This document shows, piece by piece, positions 7,618 to 15,363 of a stretch of DNA of 49,279 nucleotides (position 1 is the stretch's first letter; each line of letters opens with the position of its first letter). The translations under genes and the position numbers were made by a program. The notes under the pieces were generated by a model. The model had not been told where the DNA came from. It made no database searches and was given only the letters and a program-made list of their open reading frames with translations. Source of the stretch: Ruminiclostridium sp. (GTDB lineage: Bacteria; Bacillota; Clostridia; Oscillospirales; Ruminococcaceae); assembly GCA_017941355.1 (NCBI GenBank), contig JAGAWN010000225.1, forward strand, positions 1-49,279. Reading direction: 5' to 3'.

Positions 7618-7846
7618 CGCACATTATTCGTGCGGGACTCAGTCTGTCGAAAAAGTCCCTTTTTAGACAGATGTCCTACGCGGACAGCGCCAGCGTGGTC
7701 TGTCGGTCAGCCCCTCTGGCGCAAGCGCCACCTCCCCGCATTCGGGGAGACACGCTGGACCCATGCCGTTTCACGGAGATTCGAGAATCTGCAAAAAGAA
7801 AAAAGACTTTATTGACAAACACAGCCCCGCACATTATTCGTGCGGG
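7618..7846. repeat. Multi-hairpin palindromic element flanked by a 19-bp direct repeat
   Basis: The 19-mer cgcacattattcgtgcggg occurs at 7618-7636 and again, in the same orientation, at 7828-7846. About 190 bases between them are dense in inverted repeats. ccagcgtg (7690-7697) pairs with cacgctgg (7751-7758). Inside lie tggcg-caag-cgcca (7717-7730) and ctcccc-gcattc-ggggag (7732-7749). Another imperfect stem pairs about 7644-7655 with 7659-7670. No coding sequence is evident. The arrangement suggests a short palindromic mobile or interspersed element inserted at the ribU terminator, but database copies would be needed to show mobility. Confidence 0.65.
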
Positions 7847-7852
7847 GCTGTG
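7820..7852 (-). terminator. Terminator of ribU
   Basis: A perfect 13-bp GC-rich stem (7820-7832 with 7840-7852) with a 7-base loop lies just after the ribU stop codon; tttgtc follows on the minus strand. The plus strand lacks a comparable T-run. Confidence 0.75.
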
Positions 7853-7856
7853 AATA

Positions 7857-8489
7857 TCAGTCCTTGCGGCGTATAGCTTTTGCAAGCGGTTTGTAGATGA
7901 AGAAAACGATGACCGAATCTATCATGAACTTCGCAAAGGTGAACGGCATATTGAACCATATCAGAGCGTCCCAGAGCGAACCGACACCGCCGTTGAGTTC
8001 CCTGTACATACCGATGATCGCGTCCATAGGCAGTCCGTAAAAGCTTTCATAGAACGGGTAGGTAATGTAGTAGTTGATGAATATGCTTGCCGCTGCAACA
8101 ATAACAGAGCCTGCTATCATAGCTATGAGAGCGGTGGTTTTGGTAGGCTTCACCTTGTAGATGAACCATGCCGGGATAACCATTACCGCGCCGAGCAGGA
8201 AGTTGCACAGCTCTCCCACGCCCGCGGACTGGGAAACGGCAATATGGATAAGGTTTTTGAGCAGGCAGACCGTGACTCCCGAGATCGGGGACACAAGGAA
8301 TGTGGCGAGGATCGCCGGCAGATCGGAGAAGTCGAATTTCACAAAGCTCGGAATGAAGAACGGAACCGGAAATTCGAGATACTGCAGTATCACCGATATT
8401 GCGGTGAGAATGGCAGTCAGGGTCAGGAAGCGCACGCTTCTTATGCGCTCGGTGTGTACCTTTGGTGTTGCTGATGTTTTTGCTGTCAT
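7857..8489 (-). CDS. ribU: ECF transporter S component, riboflavin-type
   Basis: A 210-residue integral membrane protein with about six hydrophobic segments, typical of the substrate-binding S component of energy-coupling factor transporters. RibU-like features are the N-terminal region after RFLTLTAILTAISVILQYLE, the FPVPFFIPSFVKFDFSDLPA segment and the LKNLIHI stretch. It would take up riboflavin together with a shared EcfA/EcfT module encoded elsewhere. Riboflavin as substrate is strongly supported by the FMN riboswitch directly upstream. The start is ATG at 8489 after aaaggag; a longer frame to 8540 runs into the riboswitch terminator. It stands alone, between a riboswitch and a terminator. 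Confidence 0.9.
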   Translation of the reverse strand: MTAKTSATPKVHTERIRSVRFLTLTAILTAISVILQYLEFPVPFFIPSFVKFDFSDLPAILATFLVSPISGVTVCLLKNLIHIAVSQSAGVGELCNFLLGAVMVIPAWFIYKVKPTKTTALIAMIAGSVIVAAASIFINYYITYPFYESFYGLPMDAIIGMYRELNGGVGSLWDALIWFNMPFTFAKFMIDSVIVFFIYKPLAKAIRRKD

Positions 8490-8514
8490 GGTGTAACTCC
8501 TTTCGTCGGAGGAA

Positions 8515-8546
8515 CAAAAATGCCCCGCTGCGCAACGCAACAGGGC
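8515..8546 (-). terminator. Riboswitch-controlled terminator before ribU
   Basis: An 11-bp stem (8536-8546 with 8522-8532, two G-T pairs) with a 3-base loop is followed on the minus strand by a T-run (8520-8516). It lies between the FMN aptamer and the ribU ribosome binding site, the position of an expression platform. Confidence 0.85.
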
Positions 8547-8573
8547 TGTACTTTCGTAAAAGCACTTTTGTTT

Positions 8574-8745
8574 CTTTCATCCGGACTATACCGTCGGCAT
8601 CGGAATCTCACCGATTCGGCGCACTTTCGTGCGTTCGCGGGCTTTATTGAAGTTACTGTAACGCGCACTTTTGTGAGCGCTTCAGGAGATCTTCAATGCT
8701 GCATCGTGCAGCACCGCCGGTGGGGAATCGCACCCCGCCCCGAAA
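8574..8745 (-). promoter_or_regulatory. FMN riboswitch (RFN element)
   Basis: Read on the minus strand, the conserved blocks of the FMN aptamer appear in order: ttcggggcggggtgcgattcc near 8744-8724, caccggcggt just after it, cccgcgaacgc in the middle, then cggtgagattccgatgccg and acggtatagtccggatgaaag at the 3' end (to 8574). Variable hairpins lie between the blocks, including one with gctgcacgatgcagc. FMN binding is expected to favour the terminator at 8515-8546 and so reduce riboflavin uptake when FMN is plentiful. Confidence 0.95.
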
Positions 8746-8762
8746 CACAATGTTGATTATTT

Positions 8763-8791
8763 ATTCTATGCGGATGTCCGCATATTGACAG
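8763..8791 (-). promoter_or_regulatory. Possible ribU promoter
   Basis: On the minus strand ctgtca (8786-8791) and tagaat (8763-8768) are 17 bases apart just upstream of the riboswitch. A short palindrome (tgcggacatccgca) fills the spacer. The match is moderate. Confidence 0.4.
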
Positions 8792-8793
8792 AA

Positions 8794-9195
8794 TTATTCG
8801 TCGTCGTCGTTCTCGTCGAACTCAAACTCGATAGCTGCGCCGCAGTTGGGGCAGTCGAGCTTTCCGTCGGCGATAATGCTGAAATCTGTGGTAATGGTAT
8901 TTCCGCAGCTGGGACAGGTTATCTCATATAATTCCTCATCGCCGTCATAATCGTCATCGTCGTCATCTCCGAAAACCTCGTCCTCGATGTCGATAAGGCT
9001 TTCTTCAACGTCGTCAACGACATCTGTGAGATCTGCGAGATCGCTGTCGATATCCTCGATATTCAGCGCGATATCGCCAAGCACGTCGATGATAGCTGTC
9101 AGTATCTTGCCCTCGGGGGTTTCAGTGTTGAGCTTCATACCCTCGGCAAGTCCCTTTATATATGAAACCTTTTCTGCGATCGTCATATTTTCCAT
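8794..9195 (-). CDS. CD1247-like protein with acidic linker and zinc ribbon
   Basis: A 133-residue protein. Residues 1 to about 70 are helical (TIAEKVSYIKGLAEGM, then an IALNIEDIDSDLADL heptad-like stretch) and resemble the N-terminal domain of the clostridial CD1247 family. A very acidic linker follows, then a zinc ribbon with two Cys pairs (CPSCGN and CPNCGA) around residues 94-118. The function is unknown. It sits just downstream of efp, an arrangement I recall as common in Clostridia. The start at 9195 is supported by gggagc seven bases upstream. Confidence 0.7.
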   Translation of the reverse strand: MENMTIAEKVSYIKGLAEGMKLNTETPEGKILTAIIDVLGDIALNIEDIDSDLADLTDVVDDVEESLIDIEDEVFGDDDDDDYDGDEELYEITCPSCGNTITTDFSIIADGKLDCPNCGAAIEFEFDENDDDE

Positions 9196-9309
9196 TTTAA
9201 TTGCTCCCGAAAATAATAAATACTAAGTGTTTGCCGGTGCGCAGAGAATAACGGCTGCAATGCGGTTTTCTGCTTACGCCGTATAACTGCGCGGACAGAT
9301 GAAGGCGCC

Positions 9310-9873
9310 TTACTTGTTTGCGCGCTCCATGTATTCACCGGTTCTTGTGTCGATACGGATAATGTCGCCGATGTCGATGAAGAGCGGAACTCTGATCTCT
9401 GCCCCTGTCTCGACTGTTGCGGGCTTTGTGGCGTTTGTGGCTGTATCGCCCTTGAAGCCGGGGTCTGTATCGGTAACTTCGAGCTCAACGAAGTTAGGGG
9501 GTTCTACGCCGAACACCTTGCCCTTGTAGGAGAGGATCTTGCAGACGGTGTTTTCCTTAACGAACTTGAAGCTGTCGCCAACTTCGGAAGCGTTGATCGG
9601 AACGTCCTCATAAGTTTCGCTGTCCATGAAGTGGTAAAGCTCGCCGTCAGCGTATGTGTACTCCATATCTTTTCTCTCGATGAAAGCTGTGGGGAACTTA
9701 GCGGTGGGGTTGTAGGATTTCTCAACTACCGCGCCGGTAAGCACGTTCTTGGTCTTTGTCCTTACGAAAGCCGCGCCTTTGCCGGGCTTAACGTGCTGGA
9801 ACTCGACTACCTGCATTACCTGTCCGTCTTCCTCGAAAGTCATACCGTTTCTGAAATCGCCTGCTGTTATCAT
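9310..9873 (-). CDS. efp: Translation elongation factor P
   Basis: A 187-residue protein of normal family length. It binds ribosomes stalled at polyproline stretches and helps peptide bond formation. The KOW-like N-terminal domain begins [16 protein letters not shown] and carries the tip loop [16 protein letters not shown], with lysine at the position modified in some bacteria. The middle and C-terminal OB domains follow (ending [17 protein letters not shown]). An aaggagg lies 9 bases before the ATG. It follows pepP and a 49-residue gene in the same direction, a conserved clostridial neighbourhood. No lysine-modifying epmA/epmB genes are present. Confidence 0.97.
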   Translation of the reverse strand: MITAGDFRNGMTFEEDGQVMQVVEFQHVKPGKGAAFVRTKTKNVLTGAVVEKSYNPTAKFPTAFIERKDMEYTYADGELYHFMDSETYEDVPINASEVGDSFKFVKENTVCKILSYKGKVFGVEPPNFVELEVTDTDPGFKGDTATNATKPATVETGAEIRVPLFIDIGDIIRIDTRTGEYMERANK

Positions 9874-9919
9874 TGGTTTATCCTCCTTGTAATATACCGA
9901 TTAATCAAAATATGCGGTT

Positions 9920-10069
9920 TTACTGCTCTTGTTCCTTTGCCATTGCGAGTTTGTCAAGAAGTTCCACTATTTCCTCGACAGAGTACTCCTTTTTTTCACC
10001 GTTCGAGAAGATCAATCTTAACTCATATAAAGTCGCCATTTTAGTATCTTGTCTTTCTTTTTCTGTCAT
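9920..10069 (-). CDS. Small conserved-looking hypothetical protein (49 residues)
   Basis: A 49-residue protein beginning MTEKERQDTKMATL, with a predicted beta strand (LYELRLIFSNGEKKEYS) and a C-terminal helix (VEEIVELLDKLAMAKEQ). The start is chosen at 10069 because aaggag lies nine bases upstream; the frame continues upstream to 10102 without one. It lies between pepP and efp. The good ribosome binding site and position support a real gene, but I do not recognise a function. Confidence 0.6.
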   Translation of the reverse strand: MTEKERQDTKMATLYELRLIFSNGEKKEYSVEEIVELLDKLAMAKEQEQ

Positions 10070-10217
10070 TTGAACCACTCCTTTCAAACGATCGCAAATC
10101 AATACTTATCTAATATATTGTACTATATTTTCCTCGAAATTGCAATAGTTTTTGAAAAAATTCAGAAATTTTTGCGAATTGCCGAAAAACCGGCATTTCA
10201 CAGCCCCGGGTTTAGTG

Positions 10218-11285
10218 TTATATGTATATCAGTGTTTTCGGCGCTTTGGTAAGGTTGATACAGCCGTCGGTAGTTACCACGACCATATCTTCTATCCGGA
10301 CGCCGTACTTGTGGGGAATATAGACTCCCGGCTCTATGGTGATGACCATACCCTCGTGCAGAGTGAACGGGCTTTTTGCGGAAACAGTGGGTGCTTCGTG
10401 TATCTCAAGTCCCACGCCGTGTCCGAGACCGTGAGTGAAGTATTTTTCATATCCCCACGCATCGAGAGTGCTTCGTGCGACGCTGTCAACCAGCTTGCCG
10501 GTAACATCGGCGTGAACAGCTTTCATAGCGTCCGACTGTGCGCCCCATACCGCGTTATATACTTTTGTCATTTCCTCGTCGGGCTTGCCTATAACGACGG
10601 TTCTTGTCATATCGGAGTGATATCCGTCAACCACCGCGCCGAAGTCGAGAGTGAGAAATTCCCCGTTCTGCAGGGGCTTGTCGGTAGGTACGGCGTGAGG
10701 GCAGGCGGAGTTTATACCCGAAGCGGCGATAGTGTCAAACGAGATCCCGTCAGCTCCGAGATCCATCATGTAGAAGTCAAGCACCGAAGCCACCTGTTTT
10801 TCGGTCATGCCGGGGCGGATGTTGGTGATAAGCTTGGCGAGTGCGCTTTCCGCTATACGCTGAGCGGCTTCTATCTTTGATATCTCTTCCTGACTCTTGA
10901 TGATACGCATTTTCTCGATAGTCGAAGAAAGCCAGTTGGATTTGTCAACGATAAGCGGCGAGAAGAGCTTCTGGTAGTCCTCCAGTTCGCTTACGGTCAC
11001 GGTCTTGCTCTCAATGGAGATGACCTTGATACCGTGCTGCTCGATAAGCGCCCAGAGCAGTTTGCGCATATCCGTGAGAAGCTGCACTTCAACGCCCTCT
11101 GCTTGCTGCGTCGCGTGTTCAAAATAGCGCGAGTCTATCAGAAAGTAGCTTTTCTCGCGGGTTATGAACACAACTCCCGCGGAGGACTTGAAGCCTGTGG
11201 AATACTGTCTTGAGACCGGGCTTGTTATCAGGGCTGCGTGAGAGGGGTCTTTAAGCTCCGCAGCTATCCTGTCTGTTCTTGTCAT
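10218..11285 (-). CDS. pepP: Xaa-Pro aminopeptidase (M24 family)
   Basis: A 355-residue metallopeptidase that removes N-terminal residues preceding proline, in the cytoplasm. An N-terminal creatinase-like domain (to about residue 125) is followed by the pita-bread M24 catalytic domain. All five dimetal ligands are visible: two aspartates in LDFGAVVDGYHSDMTRT, the histidine in HGLGHGVGLEIHE, and glutamates in TIEPGVYI and VRIEDMVVV. The start is ATG at 11285 behind aaaggag. It is the gene between aroQ and efp in a typical Clostridia cluster. PepP and PepQ subfamilies are hard to separate by eye, so the symbol is approximate. Confidence 0.92.
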   Translation of the reverse strand: MTRTDRIAAELKDPSHAALITSPVSRQYSTGFKSSAGVVFITREKSYFLIDSRYFEHATQQAEGVEVQLLTDMRKLLWALIEQHGIKVISIESKTVTVSELEDYQKLFSPLIVDKSNWLSSTIEKMRIIKSQEEISKIEAAQRIAESALAKLITNIRPGMTEKQVASVLDFYMMDLGADGISFDTIAASGINSACPHAVPTDKPLQNGEFLTLDFGAVVDGYHSDMTRTVVIGKPDEEMTKVYNAVWGAQSDAMKAVHADVTGKLVDSVARSTLDAWGYEKYFTHGLGHGVGLEIHEAPTVSAKSPFTLHEGMVITIEPGVYIPHKYGVRIEDMVVVTTDGCINLTKAPKTLIYI

Positions 11286-11303
11286 GATATAATCTCCTTT
11301 TCA

Positions 11304-11726
11304 TTACAGGCTCAGAGCGTCTATCGCAAGCCTGTAAACTTTTTTCCCGAAACCGCAGATAACGCCTGTGCAGACTGCCGATATCACCGAATGGTGACGG
11401 AACTCCTCCCGCTTGTGGACATTGGACAGATGCACCTCAACGCAGGGCAGTTCAACAGACGCGAGAGCGTCGCGTATCGCAATGCTGTAGTGGGTGTAAG
11501 CGCCGGCATTTATCACGATCCCGTCTGCGCTTCCGCGTGCGGAATGTATGAAATCAATGATCGCTCCCTCGGAATTTGCCTGGTAGAATGTGGGCTGGAC
11601 TCCCACGGTGCGGCAGTAGTCGGCAAGTTCCGCGTTAATGGATTCCAGAGTGTCGCTGCCGTAGATCTCAGGCTCTCTCAGTCCGAGCATATCAAGATTC
11701 GGTCCGTTTATGATGTATATTTTCAT
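11304..11726 (-). CDS. aroQ: 3-dehydroquinate dehydratase, type II
   Basis: A 140-residue enzyme of the shikimate pathway that dehydrates 3-dehydroquinate to 3-dehydroshikimate. The N-terminal INGPNLDMLGLREPEIYG carries the conserved asparagine, arginine and catalytic tyrosine. INAGAYTHYSIAIRDAL and VEVHLSNVHKREEFRHHS carry the substrate-binding residues and the catalytic histidine. Type II enzymes are small dodecamers, and the length fits. The ATG overlaps the stop of the upstream TIM-barrel gene by 4 bases (ATGA), so translation is probably coupled. pepP follows 18 bases downstream. Confidence 0.97.
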   Translation of the reverse strand: MKIYIINGPNLDMLGLREPEIYGSDTLESINAELADYCRTVGVQPTFYQANSEGAIIDFIHSARGSADGIVINAGAYTHYSIAIRDALASVELPCVEVHLSNVHKREEFRHHSVISAVCTGVICGFGKKVYRLAIDALSL

Positions 11727-12568
11727 TTTGCAAATCCCTCGTAATATCTCTTCATTTCCGCAGCGTCCTCCGCCTGTGTTCCGTCGCTCTCGCAGACTAT
11801 CGAAGGTTCAAGACCGCGCTTTGCGAACTGTTCCATAAGCGGCTCATACTGCGGACCGTATTCGTTGTCCTCAAATGTAAGGTGCTTTTTCTCACCGCCG
11901 TCGGTGAACATGATCTTGCTGAAATGCACATGGAAGTGTTTTAAGCGCTCATACCCAAGTTTGTTTTCTATCTCGTCGAGGATAGCGGCATAGTCTGCTT
12001 CGCTCTTTATGCCTCCGAGAGTGCGCGCGTTGAGATGTCCGAAATCCACGCAGGGCAGGAAGCGCTCGTCGATGCCGCAGAGTTCGATGACCTCGCTGAG
12101 CGTACCGAGCTGGTTGATCTTTCCCATAGTCTCCGGACAGATGATGATCTCCGGAAGTCCCGCTTCATCAAGTGCTTTCTGCGATCGTGTGAGAGTATCC
12201 TTTGCAAGCGCCAGCGCTTCGGCGCGGGTCATTTTCGCGCAGGAGCCGGAGTGTACCACTATCTTGCGTATCCCGAGCCTGTGTGCGGCCTGTGCGCTTT
12301 CGAGTATGTAATCCACGCTTTTCAGCCGTGTTTCCTCTTTTTCACTCGAAAGCGATATGAAGTATTGTGCGTGCAGCGTCAGGTAAATGCCGTTGTCAGC
12401 GGCGAGCTTCGGCAGCAGTTCGTAGGTCTTTTCGGAAATACGAACTCCGCGTCCGCATTCCACCTCATACCCGTTGAGTCCCATTGACAGCAGGTATTCG
12501 GGAAGCTGCTCCGGGAACTTTCTTTTTCCGAAGCTGTCCGAGTTTCCGCCCGGAGCGAAAGATATCAT
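11723..12568 (-). CDS. TIM-barrel protein of the xylose isomerase-like / endonuclease IV superfamily
   Basis: A 281-residue TIM barrel. Motifs include GLNGYEVECGRGVRI, LTLHAQYFISLSS, KIVVHSGSC, IICPETMGKINQLGT, PCVDFGHLNARTLGG and KHFHVHFSKIMFTDGGEKKH. The His, Glu and Asp residues at strand ends resemble the metal sites of endonuclease IV (Nfo) and sugar phosphate isomerases. It is too divergent for a firm AP-endonuclease call; this group is usually annotated as TIM-barrel or deoxyribonuclease IV-like. The start is ATG at 12568, six bases after ggaggt, rather than the ATG at 12586 inside the yqeG stop region. It sits between yqeG and aroQ. Confidence 0.8.
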   Translation of the reverse strand: MISFAPGGNSDSFGKRKFPEQLPEYLLSMGLNGYEVECGRGVRISEKTYELLPKLAADNGIYLTLHAQYFISLSSEKEETRLKSVDYILESAQAAHRLGIRKIVVHSGSCAKMTRAEALALAKDTLTRSQKALDEAGLPEIIICPETMGKINQLGTLSEVIELCGIDERFLPCVDFGHLNARTLGGIKSEADYAAILDEIENKLGYERLKHFHVHFSKIMFTDGGEKKHLTFEDNEYGPQYEPLMEQFAKRGLEPSIVCESDGTQAEDAAEMKRYYEGFAK

Positions 12569-12582
12569 GTGATGACCTCCGA

Positions 12583-13077
12583 TCATTTAAGTTTTGAGAA
12601 GTCTCTGCGGAAAACAAGGCTTTCCGCGGCGCGTTTCACCTTGAAAAGAATTCCTTTTTCGATGTGAAACGGCTCAACGAGGATCGTTTTTGTCCCTGCG
12701 AAGTTTCCGCCCATGACATCGGTGAAGATCTGATCGCCCACCACAGCGGTGCGGCTCCTGTCGGTGCCGAGATGTTTAAGAGCGCGGGTAATGCCTATTG
12801 TCAGAGGCTTTGCGCCGTTTGCAACAAAAGGAAGTCCCAGCTTCCGGGCGAGGGGCGCAACGCGGCGGTTGGTATTGTTTGAAACAACTACCATTTTAAT
12901 GCCCAGAGCGCGCATTTCGTCCAGCCATTCCGGGATCCCCTGTTCCGCAGCCGGATCGCCGTGCATTGAAAGCGTGTTGTCGAGATCGAGGATAAGCGCG
13001 TCGATGCCGTGTTCTTTCAGGAATGCTTCGTCAATGCTCAGTACATTTTTTATCCATATATGGGGTTTGAATATCAT
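12583..13077 (-). CDS. yqeG: YqeG-family HAD phosphatase
   Basis: A 164-residue HAD superfamily (subfamily IIIA) phosphatase. Motif I is LILDLDNTL (DxDxT nucleophile), motif II VVVSNNTN, then AKPLTIGITRALKHLG with the motif III lysine, and motif IV VVGDQIFTDVMGG. The N-terminus KPHIWIKNVLSID is characteristic of YqeG. The substrate is not known with certainty. It lies downstream of rpsU and upstream of the TIM-barrel gene, separated from rpsU by a hairpin that may act as a partial terminator. Confidence 0.92.
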   Translation of the reverse strand: MIFKPHIWIKNVLSIDEAFLKEHGIDALILDLDNTLSMHGDPAAEQGIPEWLDEMRALGIKMVVVSNNTNRRVAPLARKLGLPFVANGAKPLTIGITRALKHLGTDRSRTAVVGDQIFTDVMGGNFAGTKTILVEPFHIEKGILFKVKRAAESLVFRRDFSKLK

Positions 13078-13100
13078 AGGATCAACTCGTTTACAATAAA

Positions 13101-13129
13101 TTAAGCGGACTCGACACGAACCCGCTTAA
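13101..13129 (-). terminator. Hairpin after rpsU, probable terminator
   Basis: ttaagcgg (13101-13108) pairs with ccgcttaa (13122-13129); on the minus strand it is followed by tttattg. The T-run is short, so partial readthrough into yqeG is possible. Confidence 0.5.
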
Positions 13130-13148
13130 ATTTCTGTGTAATGCAGCA

Positions 13149-13325
13149 TTACTTGAATTTGCGCTTGCGTGCAGCTTCGGACTTTTTCTTACGCTTCACA
13201 GAAGGCTTTTCGTAGTGCTCTCTTTTGCGAACCTCAGCCAGTACGCCGTCTCTTGCGCACGAACGCTTGAAACGCTTTAAAGCCGTATCGAGCGACTCGT
13301 TTTTGCCAAGACGTATCTCTGCCAT
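13149..13325 (-). CDS. rpsU: 30S ribosomal protein S21
   Basis: A 58-residue, very basic ribosomal protein of the small subunit. It begins [20 protein letters not shown] and ends in a Lys/Arg-rich tail ([15 protein letters not shown]), as in bacterial S21. The start at 13325 follows a gggaggg; the frame extends upstream to 13373 but that part lacks S21 character. A strong promoter lies about 90 bases upstream and a hairpin follows the gene. Confidence 0.97.
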   Translation of the reverse strand: MAEIRLGKNESLDTALKRFKRSCARDGVLAEVRKREHYEKPSVKRKKKSEAARKRKFK

Positions 13326-13417
13326 TTTTTTCCCTCCCTTTGCCTTACGGCACAGGATATTTATCAAAAACAAAGTAATGATAGCTAAAATATGGGCTGT
13401 AATTAAACCCAGAAGTC

Positions 13418-13446
13418 ATTATACATGAAATTACATAATTTGTCAA
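13418..13446 (-). promoter_or_regulatory. Strong rpsU promoter
   Basis: A perfect consensus on the minus strand: ttgaca (13441-13446), a 17-base spacer and tataat (13418-13423). The surrounding intergenic region (13326-13550) is AT-rich and holds no other feature I can support. Confidence 0.85.
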
Positions 13447-13550
13447 GCATTATTTTATAAATAACGCAATTTTTCAGCATAACAGACAAGATTGTTTATA
13501 AATCATATTGCATAATGACTAATTAAATGAGTAGAACAGCCTTATGAAGC

Positions 13551-13904
13551 TTAGTTAAGGAACTCCGAGATCCCGATCTCTTCTCCGTCCGCCCAAAGCT
13601 TCTCCAGCCCGTAGAACTCGCGCGTCTCGTTCAGGAAAACGTGTACCACCACGTCGATGTAGTCGAGGGTTATCCAGTTCGTACCCTGCTGATTTATCGA
13701 GCATTTCGGCTGAACGCCTTCTTCGCCCATTCTGAACTCCACCTCGTCGGCAAGTGCCTTGACCTGCGTGGAACTTGTACCCTCCGCAATGACAAAGTAG
13801 TTTGCGAGGATAGTTATGTCACCTATGCGGATAACCTTGATGTTGCCCGCTTTTTTTGAATCCAGTGCCTTGACTGCGATCTTTACTTCTTCAATATCGG
13901 TCAT
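13551..13904 (-). CDS. rsfS: Ribosomal silencing factor RsfS
   Basis: A 117-residue protein of the RsfS/YbeB/Iojap family, which binds ribosomal protein L14 and blocks subunit joining when nutrients are short. Family motifs are ALDSKKAGNIKVIRIGDIT, YFVIAEGTSSTQVKALADE and the near-invariant WITLDYIDVVVHVFLNETRE followed by FYGLEKLW. It starts 10 bases after yqeK with taaggag upstream. nadD-yqeK-rsfS is the standard Firmicutes order. Confidence 0.97.
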   Translation of the reverse strand: MTDIEEVKIAVKALDSKKAGNIKVIRIGDITILANYFVIAEGTSSTQVKALADEVEFRMGEEGVQPKCSINQQGTNWITLDYIDVVVHVFLNETREFYGLEKLWADGEEIGISEFLN

Positions 13905-13914
13905 TCTGATCTCC

Positions 13915-14481
13915 TTATTTCTTACGTTTGTCCATGTAGTAGTTGAACGCCTCGACAGTCGAGACGGGTATCTTCTTATCGTTTGCGGAAAGGTTCTGTA
14001 CCGACCATTTCAGCGCGCGGTACATACCGTCGTCCAGGTCTTTCAAAGCGTATGCGCGGTATTTCTCAACGTCCGGGAAATCACGCTCCGCCGACACAAG
14101 ATCGCCGAGATACACTATCTTTTCGAGCTTCGACATCGCCGCTCTCGCGACCGTGTGATAGCGCACAGCATTGAGGATATCCTCATCATCTATGCCGAGT
14201 TCGGTGCGCAGGTAGTATGCCGCCGCAATGCCATGCCATGTACTTTTTGATGCAAGCTCGGCGGGGTCAACGTAATACCCGCTTGACATCATCTCTTTCC
14301 GCTGCACCTCAGCTTCTGCTTCCTTGCGGCAGTCGTGGAGGATACCGGCTGTATAAGCCTTCTTCACATCGCCGCCGTGTATCTCGGCAAGCTTCACGCA
14401 CATATCCGCGACGTTGCAGGAGTGGATGAAACGCTTCTTTCCCATCATGCCGCGTATCAAGTCCCTGTATTCGTCAGCCAC
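13915..14481 (-). CDS. yqeK: YqeK-family HD-domain Ap4A hydrolase
   Basis: A 188-residue HD-domain metal phosphohydrolase; characterised YqeK proteins hydrolyse diadenosine tetraphosphate symmetrically. Metal ligands are seen in RFIHSCNVADMCVKLAEIHG, AGILHDCRKEAE (HD pair), TWHGIAAAYYL and AVRYHTVAR, with a final aspartate in VYLGDLVS. The start is GTG at 14481, inside the end of nadD (8-base overlap), suggesting translational coupling. Confidence 0.93.
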   Translation of the reverse strand: MADEYRDLIRGMMGKKRFIHSCNVADMCVKLAEIHGGDVKKAYTAGILHDCRKEAEAEVQRKEMMSSGYYVDPAELASKSTWHGIAAAYYLRTELGIDDEDILNAVRYHTVARAAMSKLEKIVYLGDLVSAERDFPDVEKYRAYALKDLDDGMYRALKWSVQNLSANDKKIPVSTVEAFNYYMDKRKK

Positions 14482-15064
14482 GGTAAAGCCCCCTGTCGTA
14501 GATGTATTTCAGAACTGCCGGAGGCACAAGTCCCTCTGCGCTTTCTCCCTTTTGCAGCATTTCCCGTATCTGCGTCGAGGAAACGTCCGGAATGTCGAGG
14601 TTCAGCACTTTCACGCGTCCCAGTTCGTTTGCGTATTCCTGCATATCGGTGTAGCTCATGCCGCCGCGGGTCACGGCTGTTACTCTGCATTCCTTGAGGA
14701 GCGCTTCGTACCTGTACCACTTCTCGATCGTGTAAAGCTGATCTCCGCCGATTATCAGGTACAGTTCGCATTTCGGCAGTATCTCTTTCAGCGCGCGGAC
14801 GGTGTTTATGGTGTAGCTTCTGCCGTTAAGCTTTTTTTCGATATCCGAGACGGAAAACCCGTCTTCTCCCTCAAAAGCCAGCCGTGTCATTTCCAGCCTG
14901 TCCGCGAATGACGCGCATACGTTCTTGTCGTCAAAAGGCGGCAGCGATGTGGGAATAAGCATCATTTCCGTAAGCTTCAGTTCCTTTTTTGCCGCTTTCG
15001 CCATTTCGACATGACCTATGTGTATCGGATCGAATGCGCCGCCGAAAACTCCGATCTTACTCAT
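14474..15064 (-). CDS. nadD: Nicotinate-nucleotide adenylyltransferase
   Basis: A 196-residue enzyme that makes nicotinic acid adenine dinucleotide from nicotinate mononucleotide and ATP, the step before NAD synthetase. The nucleotidyltransferase motif GVFGGAFDPIHIGHVEMA is at the N-terminus, and the ISSTREL-like motif appears as VSSTQIREMLQKG near the C-terminus. It overlaps yhbY upstream by 8 bases and yqeK downstream by 8. The glutamine-type nadE with the altered glutaminase site (3457-5343) would act on its product. Confidence 0.96.
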   Translation of the reverse strand: MSKIGVFGGAFDPIHIGHVEMAKAAKKELKLTEMMLIPTSLPPFDDKNVCASFADRLEMTRLAFEGEDGFSVSDIEKKLNGRSYTINTVRALKEILPKCELYLIIGGDQLYTIEKWYRYEALLKECRVTAVTRGGMSYTDMQEYANELGRVKVLNLDIPDVSSTQIREMLQKGESAEGLVPPAVLKYIYDRGLYRG

Positions 15065-15353
15065 CTACAGCCACCACCCGTTTTGTGGGATCGGGGTTCT
15101 GCCGGTAGATAACGAATTTTGTGCCTATTACCTGAACCGGCTGAGCGTTCAGTCTTGCGCAGAGTTCCGTGCAGACTTCACGGGGCGAGAGTTCGCAGGT
15201 CTCATGCACCTTGCCCTTTATCATCTCGCGTGCGGTGAGCGCGTCGTCCGCCTGCTTCACAACATCGTCACCGATGCCGTTCTTTCCGACGTACAGAATG
15301 GTGTCGTATGAATTTGCGATAGCGCGCAGTTTAGCGCGTTCTTTTCCGGTCAT
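15057..15353 (-). CDS. yhbY: YhbY-family (CRM domain) RNA-binding protein
   Basis: A 98-residue single CRM domain protein associated with large ribosomal subunit assembly. It begins TGKERAKLRAIANSYD, has the GxxG-type loop in LYVGKNGIGDDVV, and the C-terminal half VQVIGTKFVIYRQNPDP. The start at 15353 follows aaggag; the frame upstream overlaps the preceding gene and looks low in complexity. It ends inside the start of nadD. Confidence 0.93.
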   Translation of the reverse strand: MTGKERAKLRAIANSYDTILYVGKNGIGDDVVKQADDALTAREMIKGKVHETCELSPREVCTELCARLNAQPVQVIGTKFVIYRQNPDPTKRVVAVDE

Positions 15354-15363
15354 TTTGTTCTCC

